A DNA stretch of 64,000 bases from Curtobacterium sp. L6-1. Its GTDB lineage: Bacteria; Actinomycetota; Actinomycetes; Actinomycetales; Microbacteriaceae. Of this stretch, positions 1-8,715 are shown piece after piece (the stretch's first letter is position 1; each line of letters starts with the position of its first letter). The translations under genes and the position numbers were made by a program. Under the pieces are notes generated by a model that was not told where the DNA came from, did not search any database, and saw only the letters and a program-made list of their open reading frames with translations. The stretch is taken from positions 3,286,001 to 3,350,000 of the forward strand of contig NZ_CP076544.1 of NCBI RefSeq assembly GCF_018885305.1, read 5' to 3'.

Positions 1-2
1 CC

Positions 3-2675
3 CGCGTTCTGCAGACCGTCGACACGCGTCTCGCCGCGGACGGATCGATCACCACGATCTCCGACACCGCGATCTCCGTGGGCAAGGACGACTCATCGTC
101 CTCCGTCACGCAGCACGAGGCAGCGAAGGCAGCGCGGGACCTCCCGTTGCGCGTCACGACGCAGTACACGACGTCGAAGAAGAGCGGCACCGACCTCGCC
201 GACCTGGCGGGCTACTCGGGCCGGGTCGAGATCGACCTGACCGTCGAGAACCTGACCGTCCGGTCACGGAACCTGACCTACGACGTGGCGGGCGCCTCCA
301 GGACGACCCCGGCGCTCGTCGGCGCACCCTTCAGCATCGCCGCCTCGACCGTGCTGACGGGGACGGCGCCGAACCGGGTCGTCACCGACAGCGCCGACGC
401 GGGCACGGCGACCGACGGCGTCGTCAGCGCGAACGGCGACGGGGACGCCGTCGTGCAGTGGGGTCGGCTGCTGGCGCCGCCGACGTCCGGTGCGAGCAGC
501 ACGCTGCACCTCGTCGCGAACGTCGAGGACTTCGCCGCGCCGTCGTTCGACCTCGCGGCACAGCCGGGCGTCTCCACCGACCTGTCCTCCACCGGCGTGA
601 TGGACGCGGCGTTCGGGTCCGACACCGACTCGGAGCTCGCCCTGCAGCGCCGGACGATCGACCTCATCTCGCAGGTGAACGAGGTCCTGGCGCGCGCGGG
701 CAGCACGATCACCGAGGTCCGCTCCAACCTCGAGACCACCTCGGCGACGCTCGGCGTCCGCACGGCCGAGCGGCTGAAGGAGAGCAGCACCTCCCTGGCG
801 AGCACGATGAAGTCGCTGTCCGGGCAGCTCGGGTCGTTGAACTCCGACCTCGGGGCGACGGTCGGTGCGACCCAGTCGACGGTCCTGCAGCAGCTGCAGG
901 AGACCACCACCAGCCTCGACTCGCTGCTCGGCGACACCTCGGCCACCGTGCCGACGCCGGCGATCGACGGCAACGGCTGCGCCGCGGAGCCGCAGCCGGC
1001 CACGGGCGGCGCCAGCGTCTACGGCAACCTCCTCCGTGTCTCGGCGCAGCTCGCCGGGTACGCCGAGGCGAGCGAGGCCTGCAAGCAGCAGGTCAGCACA
1101 CAGCTCGCGGCGTCCGTCGGGCCGAGCGACCCGACGGCGGAGAAGTGCGCCGTCGAGACGGCGCGCAACTCCCTGACCTGCGCGCTCTTCGCTTCCTCGA
1201 CGACGATCACACAGGCGCTGACCGGCCTCGTCGACACCGGCGACAAGCTCGCCGACTCGTTGAAGCCGCAGCTCGCGCAGGACGCCATCGACAGCTACGG
1301 CAGGCTCGACCAACAGCTCGCGGGCATCGACACGATCCTCGCCGACCTGGAGCAGAACTCCGGTTCGGGCAACGGTGACACGCTCCTGGCACTGCAGCGG
1401 CTCGAAGAGCTGGTCCGCGACGGACGCCAGAGCGTCAACCCGGTCACCGAGCAGATCCGAGCGGTGCACAGCCAGGCAGAGGGCGCCCGGGACGTCATCG
1501 GCAACGTCGGAGACTCCCGGCTCTCAGGGTCGATGCAGGCGCAGAACGCCGCGCTCGCGAAGCGCATCTGCGAACTGGTCAGTCCGACGTCCAACCCGGA
1601 CGGGCCGGACGTCCTGCCGACACTCCCCGGGCTGTCCGAACGGCAGGCGGACGAACTCCGCTCGTACCTGACCACCACCCCGTGCGTCGATGACGGCGAC
1701 GGCCGGGAGCTCTCCGCCCCGTTCCCGTTCCAGCAGCCGATGGACGCCCGCTTGGCTGACCAGTCGGTGCGATGGGACGACGTCATCGTGCAGACCGACC
1801 TCGACGACACCTCGAAGGGCCTCGGCGCGGCCATCGACACGTTGCGCCGGACGCTGCGGGACGTCGACGACGCCCGCGCAGCACTCCAGGATCGTGTGAC
1901 CACCGGTCAGGGCACGGTGTCGGGCGCCCTGCAGCAGCTCAAGGACGCTGCTGCCGGTGCGAACGCAGCAGGTGACGAACTCAAGGGCAAGCTCGACACC
2001 GTCAAGACCGACCAGGAAGCCCTGGCGCAGAAGGTCAAGGACGCCTTCGCCGACGCGAACGAAGCAACTGCGAAGAAGATCGACGCCCTCATCGACCAGC
2101 AGGTCCGCGACGTCTCGAAGCAGGCGAACACGAGCAACGCCTCCGTCATCAAAGCGTTCGACCAGTCCATCGCCGGTCTCCGCACCACCTCGAAGGACGT
2201 GACAGCCGGAGCCAAGGGGACGATCGACGAGCAGAAGGGCAAGCTCGAACGGGAGAACGCCGCCCTCGCGAGCGCGGTCGACACCCAGACGAAGCAGAGC
2301 CTCGAGCGGATCAACGCCAGCACCACGGCGTCCACCCGCGACGTCGAGGGTGCGAGCACGCTCCTGACCGGCGACCTCAACCGCGTGATGCTCGACCTCG
2401 GCGACCGCAAGGTCAACGGCTCCGGCATCCTCGGCGCGATGGCGACGAGCGCGGCGAAGTCCGACTCCGCCGACTACCAGCTCGCCCTCGCCTCGCAGAA
2501 CGCCGCCGGCTATGCCAACGTCCGGGCGGAGGACGTCGCCGGCATCCTCCTGCAGCAGGAGCAGTTCCGCGCCTCCCTCGACGCAGCGACGGCCCTGCCG
2601 GCCTTCCGGATGGACGTGCCGAAGGGCGCGACCGCGACCACGCTGTACACCTTCACCATCGGGGACGCACGATGA
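3..2675 (+). CDS. Large coiled-coil envelope protein of a type VII secretion-like locus (5' partial)
   Basis: The reading frame is open from base 3 with no stop upstream, so the true N-terminus lies outside the window; the GTG at 78 is only the first internal candidate start. The visible 890 or so residues begin with a beta-rich, Thr/Ser-rich segment (first ~130 residues). A very long Ala/Gln/Asp/Lys-rich region of helical, coiled-coil character follows, with few hydrophobic stretches and a short beta-like tail. I see no membrane segment or catalytic motif in the visible part. The stop overlaps the next start (ATGA), which indicates translational coupling to the binding-fold protein and, through it, to the FtsK-like ATPase. 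An extracellular or cell-wall structural part of the secretion locus is inferred from context. The family is not recognised. Confidence 0.6.
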   Translation, partial: RVLQTVDTRLAADGSITTISDTAISVGKDDSSSSVTQHEAAKAARDLPLRVTTQYTTSKKSGTDLADLAGYSGRVEIDLTVENLTVRSRNLTYDVAGASRTTPALVGAPFSIAASTVLTGTAPNRVVTDSADAGTATDGVVSANGDGDAVVQWGRLLAPPTSGASSTLHLVANVEDFAAPSFDLAAQPGVSTDLSSTGVMDAAFGSDTDSELALQRRTIDLISQVNEVLARAGSTITEVRSNLETTSATLGVRTAERLKESSTSLASTMKSLSGQLGSLNSDLGATVGATQSTVLQQLQETTTSLDSLLGDTSATVPTPAIDGNGCAAEPQPATGGASVYGNLLRVSAQLAGYAEASEACKQQVSTQLAASVGPSDPTAEKCAVETARNSLTCALFASSTTITQALTGLVDTGDKLADSLKPQLAQDAIDSYGRLDQQLAGIDTILADLEQNSGSGNGDTLLALQRLEELVRDGRQSVNPVTEQIRAVHSQAEGARDVIGNVGDSRLSGSMQAQNAALAKRICELVSPTSNPDGPDVLPTLPGLSERQADELRSYLTTTPCVDDGDGRELSAPFPFQQPMDARLADQSVRWDDVIVQTDLDDTSKGLGAAIDTLRRTLRDVDDARAALQDRVTTGQGTVSGALQQLKDAAAGANAAGDELKGKLDTVKTDQEALAQKVKDAFADANEATAKKIDALIDQQVRDVSKQANTSNASVIKAFDQSIAGLRTTSKDVTAGAKGTIDEQKGKLERENAALASAVDTQTKQSLERINASTTASTRDVEGASTLLTGDLNRVMLDLGDRKVNGSGILGAMATSAAKSDSADYQLALASQNAAGYANVRAEDVAGILLQQEQFRASLDAATALPAFRMDVPKGATATTLYTFTIGDAR

Positions 2676-4030
2676 CGCACGCCGTCGACGACACGCAGGA
2701 CGCCCGTCGTCCTCGCCAACCGCTCGTCATCGTCGCGATCGCGGTGCTCGTCATCGCGGCCGTCCTGGCCGTCGTGGTGTTCGTCATCGACCGGAACACC
2801 CCCGCGGCCGAAGCCGTGCCGGCCACGGTGCCGGTCCCGATCCGCGTCGCGCACGTCCCCGACGGCACGAAGATCGGCGTCGTGGTGACGCTCGGCGACG
2901 GCGAGGGCTCCGAGTGGGACGAGGCCGCGCAGGGAGCCCTCGTCGCGGAACGTCGTCTCACACTGGGCGGCACGGACGTCGAGATCGTGACGCGCAACGA
3001 CGGCGGCAGCGCCGGTGGTGGGGAGCGTGCCGTCCAGGCACTCGTCGACAGCGGCGTCTCCGGCATCGTCGTCGCCTCGTCCGGTGCTCACGTCTCCGGC
3101 GCACTCGAGGCCGCCGCGGACGCCGGCGTGCCGGTCGTCCTGCCGTACGCACCGAGCGGGAGCGACTCCTGGTCGACCGCACCGTCCTCGGCCTCGATGA
3201 CCGCGGCGATGGAGCAGGCCCTCCGAGGTGCGACGTCCCCGCTGCTGGTCGACCTGGGCGGCGGAGCACCCTCCGGTCTCGAGGTCGCGCACGTCATCAC
3301 CGCGGACGACGCCGCCGACGACATCGCCCTGGCGACCACCGTCGCCGAGCGGACCGGCGCCGCCACCGCTGCAGCCTCCGCCACCCCGGCCGCCGGTGCG
3401 GAGCCGGAGGAAGCCCCCGCTCCGGTCGACTCGGACGCCGTCGTCGTCAGCGGCCCCGCTGCACGCCAGGGCGCCTTCGTCGCGGCCCTGCAGTCCGCGG
3501 ACGTCACCGTGCCGGTGGTCCTCACCCCACAGGCGACGAGCCCGGCCTTCGGTACCGCCCTCGCCGACGCGAACGGCAGCCTCTCCGGCACGTTCGTGTC
3601 CGCGGGCGTGGCGACGGACGACGCCCGCGCGCTGACCTCGGACGAGCAGGGGCGCGCGATGTCGGCGTTCCTCGGCGGCGTCCGGGTCCTCGCCGACGAC
3701 GCGGACGCACAGAACCTGACCGACGACCAGCCGTTCTCGGCGGTCGCCTGGGCGGCTGACTCCCGCAGCCACGACGCGGTCGTGGCCCTCGTGCGGGCCG
3801 TCGGCGCAGCGCGGAGCGACGCCCCGGCCGAGGTGTCCGACGCCCTGTCGGCGCTGCGCCTCGACGCCGGCGACGGGATCGCCGGACCGGCACTCGACTT
3901 CCGCCAGCAACAGGCCCTGCGGGCGGACGCGACGGTCCTCGCAGCCTCGGCGCAACGGCTCGGGCTCCGGCCGGCGTCCGCGGAACCGACCGCGTCACTC
4001 GTCTGGTTCCAGGACTCCACCGCACGCTGA
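2672..4030 (+). CDS. Membrane-anchored protein with type 1 periplasmic-binding fold
   Basis: A 452-residue protein. It has a short cytoplasmic N-terminus, one membrane anchor at about residues 19-44 (rich in Val/Ile/Ala), then an extracytoplasmic domain. The domain reads like the Leu/Ile/Val-binding type 1 fold: KIGVVVTLGDGEG opens the first strand, followed by a helix ending in AAQGALVAERR, and then alternating strands such as GIVVASSGAHVSG and VPVVLPY. There is no lipobox and no adjacent ABC permease, so a transport role is doubtful; a ligand-sensing or structural role in the secretion locus is an inference. The start overlaps the previous stop by four bases. An Ala/Pro/Glu-rich insertion near residues 225-250 looks like a flexible linker. 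Confidence 0.6.
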   Translation: MTHAVDDTQDARRPRQPLVIVAIAVLVIAAVLAVVVFVIDRNTPAAEAVPATVPVPIRVAHVPDGTKIGVVVTLGDGEGSEWDEAAQGALVAERRLTLGGTDVEIVTRNDGGSAGGGERAVQALVDSGVSGIVVASSGAHVSGALEAAADAGVPVVLPYAPSGSDSWSTAPSSASMTAAMEQALRGATSPLLVDLGGGAPSGLEVAHVITADDAADDIALATTVAERTGAATAAASATPAAGAEPEEAPAPVDSDAVVVSGPAARQGAFVAALQSADVTVPVVLTPQATSPAFGTALADANGSLSGTFVSAGVATDDARALTSDEQGRAMSAFLGGVRVLADDADAQNLTDDQPFSAVAWAADSRSHDAVVALVRAVGAARSDAPAEVSDALSALRLDAGDGIAGPALDFRQQQALRADATVLAASAQRLGLRPASAEPTASLVWFQDSTAR

Positions 4031-4034
4031 CCGA

Positions 4035-4060
4035 CGGGGTCGGCGCACACGCCGGCCCCG
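4035..4060 (+). terminator. Hairpin after the binding-fold gene
   Basis: CGGGGTCGGCG and CGCCGGCCCCG face each other across CACA, with one G-T pair, just after the stop at 4030. There is no T tract. The rest of the 155-base gap up to 4186 shows only a clear ribosome binding site (AGGAGGAGCG) for the next gene. Confidence 0.35.
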
Positions 4061-4185
4061 GAGCTGCCGCGTCACGGGCTCGGCGAGCCCGAACCACCCG
4101 CCGCACGGCGCCGTGGCAGCGCCGCACCACCACCGCCCGCAGACGGCGGCACCCACCCACCGCACGGACCAGGAGGAGCGCGAGC

Positions 4186-7100
4186 ATGCGACTGTTGATC
4201 GAGCTCGACGACCGACGTGAAGCGGTCGAGGTCGACGGCTGGGCCGCCTCCTCGTGCCTGGGCGAACTCGTGCAGTCCGCGACCGGCATCCCGCTCGAGG
4301 CCGGCACGACCCTGGCGGTCGACGGCCACCGGACGAGCGTCGACACCCCCCTGCGCGACCTCGTGCTGCTCGAGGGGTCCCGCATCGCGCGCACCCCCGA
4401 GGAACGCCCGCAGCTGGTGGACGGGTGGACGGTCACCCTGGCGGGCGGGCTCGACACCGGAACGGTCGTGCCGATCCCACGGTCCAGGAGGCTCGTGGTC
4501 GGCCGCGCCCCGCAGGCCGACCTGGTCCTGCCCACCGAGAGCGCCTCGTGGGAGCACTGCACGCTGGAGCGGGAGGACGACGGCGTCCGGATCCGCGACG
4601 CCGGATCGACGAACGGCACCGTGGTGGCGGGGGAGCGGATCGACGAGGACGGCGTCCTGGTCGAGGTCGGCACGAGCATCATCGTCGGTGGCGCGGTCCT
4701 GCTCGTCCGACCCGATCTCCGAGAGACCCCGGTGCCGGCACCCGGGTCCCTGCCGAACCTGACCCCCGCCGCGACGGCCCCGTTCAACCGTCCGCCGCGG
4801 CCCGGTCGCGACCTGGCCGTCGAGCCGGTGTCGCCGCCGGCGAAGCGGGACGTACCGCCCGCGTCGAAGTTCAGCTGGATCACCGTGGCCGCCCCGCTGG
4901 TCCTCGCGGGCGCGATGGTCGCCCTGCTCGGGGACGCCCGGTTCGCGCTCTTCGCGCTGCTCAGCCCGGTGACGGCGATCGGTATGTGGTTCGAGCAGAA
5001 GCACCGTCGGTCCAAGAACCTCAAGGAGGAGGACGAGCGCTTCGCCGAGGCGGTCCGCGACTTCAGCGGCGAGATCGCCGCCGCCGCCGCGATCGAGGCA
5101 GCTCGCAGGCAGGAACTCGTCCCCGACCCGGCGACCGTGGTGCGCCGCGCACTGCTGCCCGCGACGACGCTCTGGCAGCGTCGGGCCGACGACGTCGACT
5201 TCCTCAGCCTGCACGCCGGGACGGGCGATGCGCCCTGGCGCCCGCAGCTCGACTCCCGGGCGACGCAGTCGAAGCTCGAGGACGCGGCGAAGGCCGCGAT
5301 CGAGGAGAGCAAGCTGACCGCTGCACCGGTCGTCGCCGACCTCAGCGATGCCGGTGTCGTCGGCATCGTCGGCGACCGTGAGGGTGCCCTCGCACTTGCC
5401 CGGAGCCTCCTCGTCCAGGCGACCGTGCACTGCGGGCCTGCCGACCTGACCGTCGGCGTGTTCTGTGACCGGGGCCGCGAGGACGACTGGTCCTGGGCCT
5501 CCTGGCTGCCGCACACCCGCGTGGCGGGGAGCAGCACCGGACAGCGGTGGATGTCGGCGCAGCGCGACCAGGGCGCCGCGGTCCTCCGCGGCCTGCGCGA
5601 GTCCATCGACGAGCTGCCCACGCCGGAGCTGCTGGTGCTCATCGACTCCGAGGTCCTCACCGAGGGCCGCGACGCCCCCGCGCGGAGCCTGCTCGGCCAC
5701 GGTCGAGCGGCACTCGGGCAGGTCCGCCGCCCGGGGGAGCGTCCGCGGCGCGTGAGCGGCATCGTCATCGCCACGAACGAGCAGCAGCTCCCCGCAGCCT
5801 GCACGACGATCGTCACCGTCGGCGCCGACGCGGCGGCGACCGTCTACCGACCCGAGGACCGGACACGCGTCGAGGACGTCGTGCTCGCGGGCCTGAGCCC
5901 CCGGGACGCCGAGCTCTGCGCCCGCCACGTCTCGCACTTCGACGACCCGGAGCTCCTGGTGCCGGGAGCCTCACTGCCGTCGCTGGTGCGCCTCCCGGAC
6001 CTGCTCGCGAACGCCGCGTCCGCCTCCGGCGACGCGAGCGGCTCCGCCGCGATCCGAGCCGCCTGGGAGGCCCCCACCGGCTTCTCGACGCCGATCGGCT
6101 CGTCGGAGAGCGGCGTCCTCGAGATCGACCTGGTGCGCGACGGGCCGCACGGCCTGGTCGGTGGGACGACCGGTTCCGGCAAGAGCGAGTTCCTGCGGTC
6201 GTTCGTCGCGGGCCTCGCCGCCCGGAACGACCCGACGCGCCTGAACTTCCTGCTCGTGGACTTCAAGGGCGGCGCCGCGTTCGCCGCGTGCGAGCGTCTG
6301 CCGCACACGATCGGCACGATCTCGAACCTCGACGAGCAACTGGCCGACCGCGCCATCCGCGCCCTCGAGGCCGAGCTCGGGCGACGCCAGCGCGTGTTCG
6401 CCGCGGCGGGCGCCGACATCGACAACCTCGACGCCTACCTGGCGACGAAGCCGTCCGAGCCGATGCCCCGTCTGCTCTTCGTGGTCGACGAGTTCGCGAT
6501 GCTGGCGAAGGACTTCCCGGACGTCCTGACGTCCCTCGTCGCGATCGCCGCGGTCGGTCGTACCCTCGGCGTGCACATGGTCCTCGCGACCCAGCGCCCG
6601 GCCGGTGTCGTCAGCGAGGACATCCTCGCGAACACGAACATGCGCGTGGCGCTCCGTGTGCAGAGCCGTGAGGACTCGACGAACGTCATCGGTGTGCCGT
6701 CTGCCGCCGGCATCGGGCGTCAGCAGACCGGCCGCGCCTACGTGAAGCTCGGCCAGGACGACATCACGCCCGTGCAGACCGCCCTCGTCACCGGTCGCGC
6801 CCGCGACCTCCGCGCCGAGCAGCCGGTGACCGTGCGCCCGACGGACGTCTTCGGCGTCCCCGCGCCCGTGGCGTTCTCCGCACCCGCGTCGAACGACCTC
6901 ACCGACCTCGACGTCCTCATCGACGCGATCCGCACGGCCAACGACGAGGCCGGGTACGCCCCGCCGCGACCGATCTGGCCCGAGGCCCTCGGAGCCTCGG
7001 TCCCGCTCGACACGCTCCTGCCCGCGGGTGCAGCTGCGCCGGCCGGTGCACCGACGACGCTCGTGCCGGTCGCCCTCGCCGACGACCCGGACAACCAGCG

Positions 7101-8472
7101 TCAGGTCCGCGCCGGTTGGGACCTCGCCGAGGGCAACCTCATGCTCATGGGCATCCCCGGCAGCGGGACGAGCACGGGCCTCGCCTCGATCGCCCTGCAG
7201 CTCGCCCGGACCACCGACCCGGACGACCTCGACCTCCTCGTCCTCGACATGGGGGCCGGCGACCTCGCGCCGCTGGCCGATCTCCCGCACACGAGTGCCT
7301 ACGTCGGGTCGGGTGCCGGCGCTGCCGAGCTGCAGACCCGCATGCTCCGACACCTCCGCACCGAGCTCGACCGCCGTCGTGCTGCGCCGGGTGGTCGTCG
7401 TGCCGTCGTGCTCCTCGACGGTCTCGCCGCGCTCCGTGACGAGTACCAGGACTTCGAGGGGCAGCAGCTCCTCGACGCCCTCTACCGCGTGTACGCCGAG
7501 GGGCCCGCGCTCGGCATCTCGTTCGCCGTCTCGACGACCCGCGCCAAGGCGGTCCCGTCCGCGATGGACGAGGTCACGACCCAGAAGTGGCTCTTCCGCC
7601 TCGCCGACCCGTACGACTACGCGACCATCGGCGTCCGCCCGAAGGACGTCCCGCCGCCCGTGCCCGGACGGTTCATCGACTCGACGGCCAAGCTCCAGTC
7701 GCACGTGGGCACCCCGACCGGCACCCTGACCGAGGCCGTCGCAGCCGTGCGTGAGCAGTGGGGTGCCGTGGCGCCGAAGGCCAGCGCCGTCGGTCGCCTC
7801 CCGGGCTCGGTCGCGGTCACCGACCTGGGCCTGCCTGCCCGGTTCGACACCGACCCCTGGCAGCTGCCGGTCGGCATCGCCGAGGACGACCTTGGGACGG
7901 CACTGCTCGAGGTGTACGACGGCGAGCACGTCCTCGTCGCCGGACCCGCCCGTTCCGGCAAGTCGTCGGTGCTCCTCGCGCTCGCCGAGGCCGCACGGGC
8001 TGTCGACGGTGTCCGGCCCGCCGTGTGGGGCATCTGCGATCGGCGTTCCCCGCTCGCCACGGCACTCGACAGCGGCACGGTCGACCGTCTCGCCGTCGGT
8101 GCGGACGAGGTCCCGGCGCTCCTGGCGGGCATCCGGCTCGAGCGTGGTCCGGTGCTCCTGCTGATCGACGACGCCGAACGGTTCGAGGACGGCGACCAGA
8201 GCATCGCCTCGCTCCTCGCGACCGAGCGCCCCGGACTGTGCGTGGTCGCTGCCGGACGCTCGGCCGACCTCCGATCGATGTACAGCCACTGGACCCGTGC
8301 GGTACGGAAGTCTCGCTGCGGCGTCCTCCTGCAGCCCGACGTGGACTACGACGGCGAGCTCCTCGGCGTCACCCTGCCCCGACGCTCGCCGGTCGCGCTG
8401 ACGGTGGGCCGTGGCTACGCCGCCTCGGGAGGCGCGGTGCGGCTCGTGCAGACGGCTTCCGCCGACAGCTGA
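4186..8472 (+). CDS. Type VII secretion FHA/FtsK-SpoIIIE ATPase (EssC/EccC-like)
   Basis: A 1428-residue motor ATPase expected at the inner membrane, powering export of WXG100-type substrates. Order: a ubiquitin- or FHA-like N-terminal domain (1-80); an FHA domain (about 95-180) with VVGRAPQADLVL and the STNGT loop; two close membrane segments (about 226-268); and three P-loop domains. D1 has Walker A GGTTGSGKSEF near residue 659 and Walker B LLFVVDEF near 765. D2 near 989 reads GIPGSGTSTG, with Thr in place of the Walker A Lys, so it is probably unable to hydrolyse ATP. D3 near 1252 has an intact GPARSGKSS. The fused single-chain layout with FHA resembles firmicute EssC more than split mycobacterial EccCa/EccCb. 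The start has a strong AGGAGGAG ribosome site. No WXG100 gene is seen next to it, but the locus begins before the window. Confidence 0.85.
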   Translation: MRLLIELDDRREAVEVDGWAASSCLGELVQSATGIPLEAGTTLAVDGHRTSVDTPLRDLVLLEGSRIARTPEERPQLVDGWTVTLAGGLDTGTVVPIPRSRRLVVGRAPQADLVLPTESASWEHCTLEREDDGVRIRDAGSTNGTVVAGERIDEDGVLVEVGTSIIVGGAVLLVRPDLRETPVPAPGSLPNLTPAATAPFNRPPRPGRDLAVEPVSPPAKRDVPPASKFSWITVAAPLVLAGAMVALLGDARFALFALLSPVTAIGMWFEQKHRRSKNLKEEDERFAEAVRDFSGEIAAAAAIEAARRQELVPDPATVVRRALLPATTLWQRRADDVDFLSLHAGTGDAPWRPQLDSRATQSKLEDAAKAAIEESKLTAAPVVADLSDAGVVGIVGDREGALALARSLLVQATVHCGPADLTVGVFCDRGREDDWSWASWLPHTRVAGSSTGQRWMSAQRDQGAAVLRGLRESIDELPTPELLVLIDSEVLTEGRDAPARSLLGHGRAALGQVRRPGERPRRVSGIVIATNEQQLPAACTTIVTVGADAAATVYRPEDRTRVEDVVLAGLSPRDAELCARHVSHFDDPELLVPGASLPSLVRLPDLLANAASASGDASGSAAIRAAWEAPTGFSTPIGSSESGVLEIDLVRDGPHGLVGGTTGSGKSEFLRSFVAGLAARNDPTRLNFLLVDFKGGAAFAACERLPHTIGTISNLDEQLADRAIRALEAELGRRQRVFAAAGADIDNLDAYLATKPSEPMPRLLFVVDEFAMLAKDFPDVLTSLVAIAAVGRTLGVHMVLATQRPAGVVSEDILANTNMRVALRVQSREDSTNVIGVPSAAGIGRQQTGRAYVKLGQDDITPVQTALVTGRARDLRAEQPVTVRPTDVFGVPAPVAFSAPASNDLTDLDVLIDAIRTANDEAGYAPPRPIWPEALGASVPLDTLLPAGAAAPAGAPTTLVPVALADDPDNQRQVRAGWDLAEGNLMLMGIPGSGTSTGLASIALQLARTTDPDDLDLLVLDMGAGDLAPLADLPHTSAYVGSGAGAAELQTRMLRHLRTELDRRRAAPGGRRAVVLLDGLAALRDEYQDFEGQQLLDALYRVYAEGPALGISFAVSTTRAKAVPSAMDEVTTQKWLFRLADPYDYATIGVRPKDVPPPVPGRFIDSTAKLQSHVGTPTGTLTEAVAAVREQWGAVAPKASAVGRLPGSVAVTDLGLPARFDTDPWQLPVGIAEDDLGTALLEVYDGEHVLVAGPARSGKSSVLLALAEAARAVDGVRPAVWGICDRRSPLATALDSGTVDRLAVGADEVPALLAGIRLERGPVLLLIDDAERFEDGDQSIASLLATERPGLCVVAAGRSADLRSMYSHWTRAVRKSRCGVLLQPDVDYDGELLGVTLPRRSPVALTVGRGYAASGGAVRLVQTASADS

Positions 8473-8599
8473 CCGGCTCCCGCACCCGCCGACAGCCCTC
8501 CGTCGGTCCTCCGGTCCTCTGACCTGCCGTCGGATCCAGCCGCCGAAGCGACAGAGCGCTGCTGAACAGCCGTGGCGATCTGTCGCTCCGGCGCTCCCC

Positions 8600-8684
8600 T
8601 CGCCCGCCCGGACGGCTCCAGTCGCCCACCCGGACGGCTCCCGACGCCCGTCCCGACAGCTCCGTCGCCCGACCGGACGGCTGC
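8600..8684. repeat. Four imperfect 21-bp tandem repeats between convergent genes
   Basis: Copies begin at about 8600, 8621, 8643 and 8664 and share the core GTCGCCC followed by CCGGACGGCT. They lie in the 243-base gap between the secretion ATPase and the convergent kinase gene. No convincing terminator with a T tract is seen in this gap; a small CCGAC/GTCGG stem is at about 8489-8506. Confidence 0.6.
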
Positions 8685-8715
8685 CGCCGCCGCGGCCCGG
8701 CGGCCCGCCGACCGG

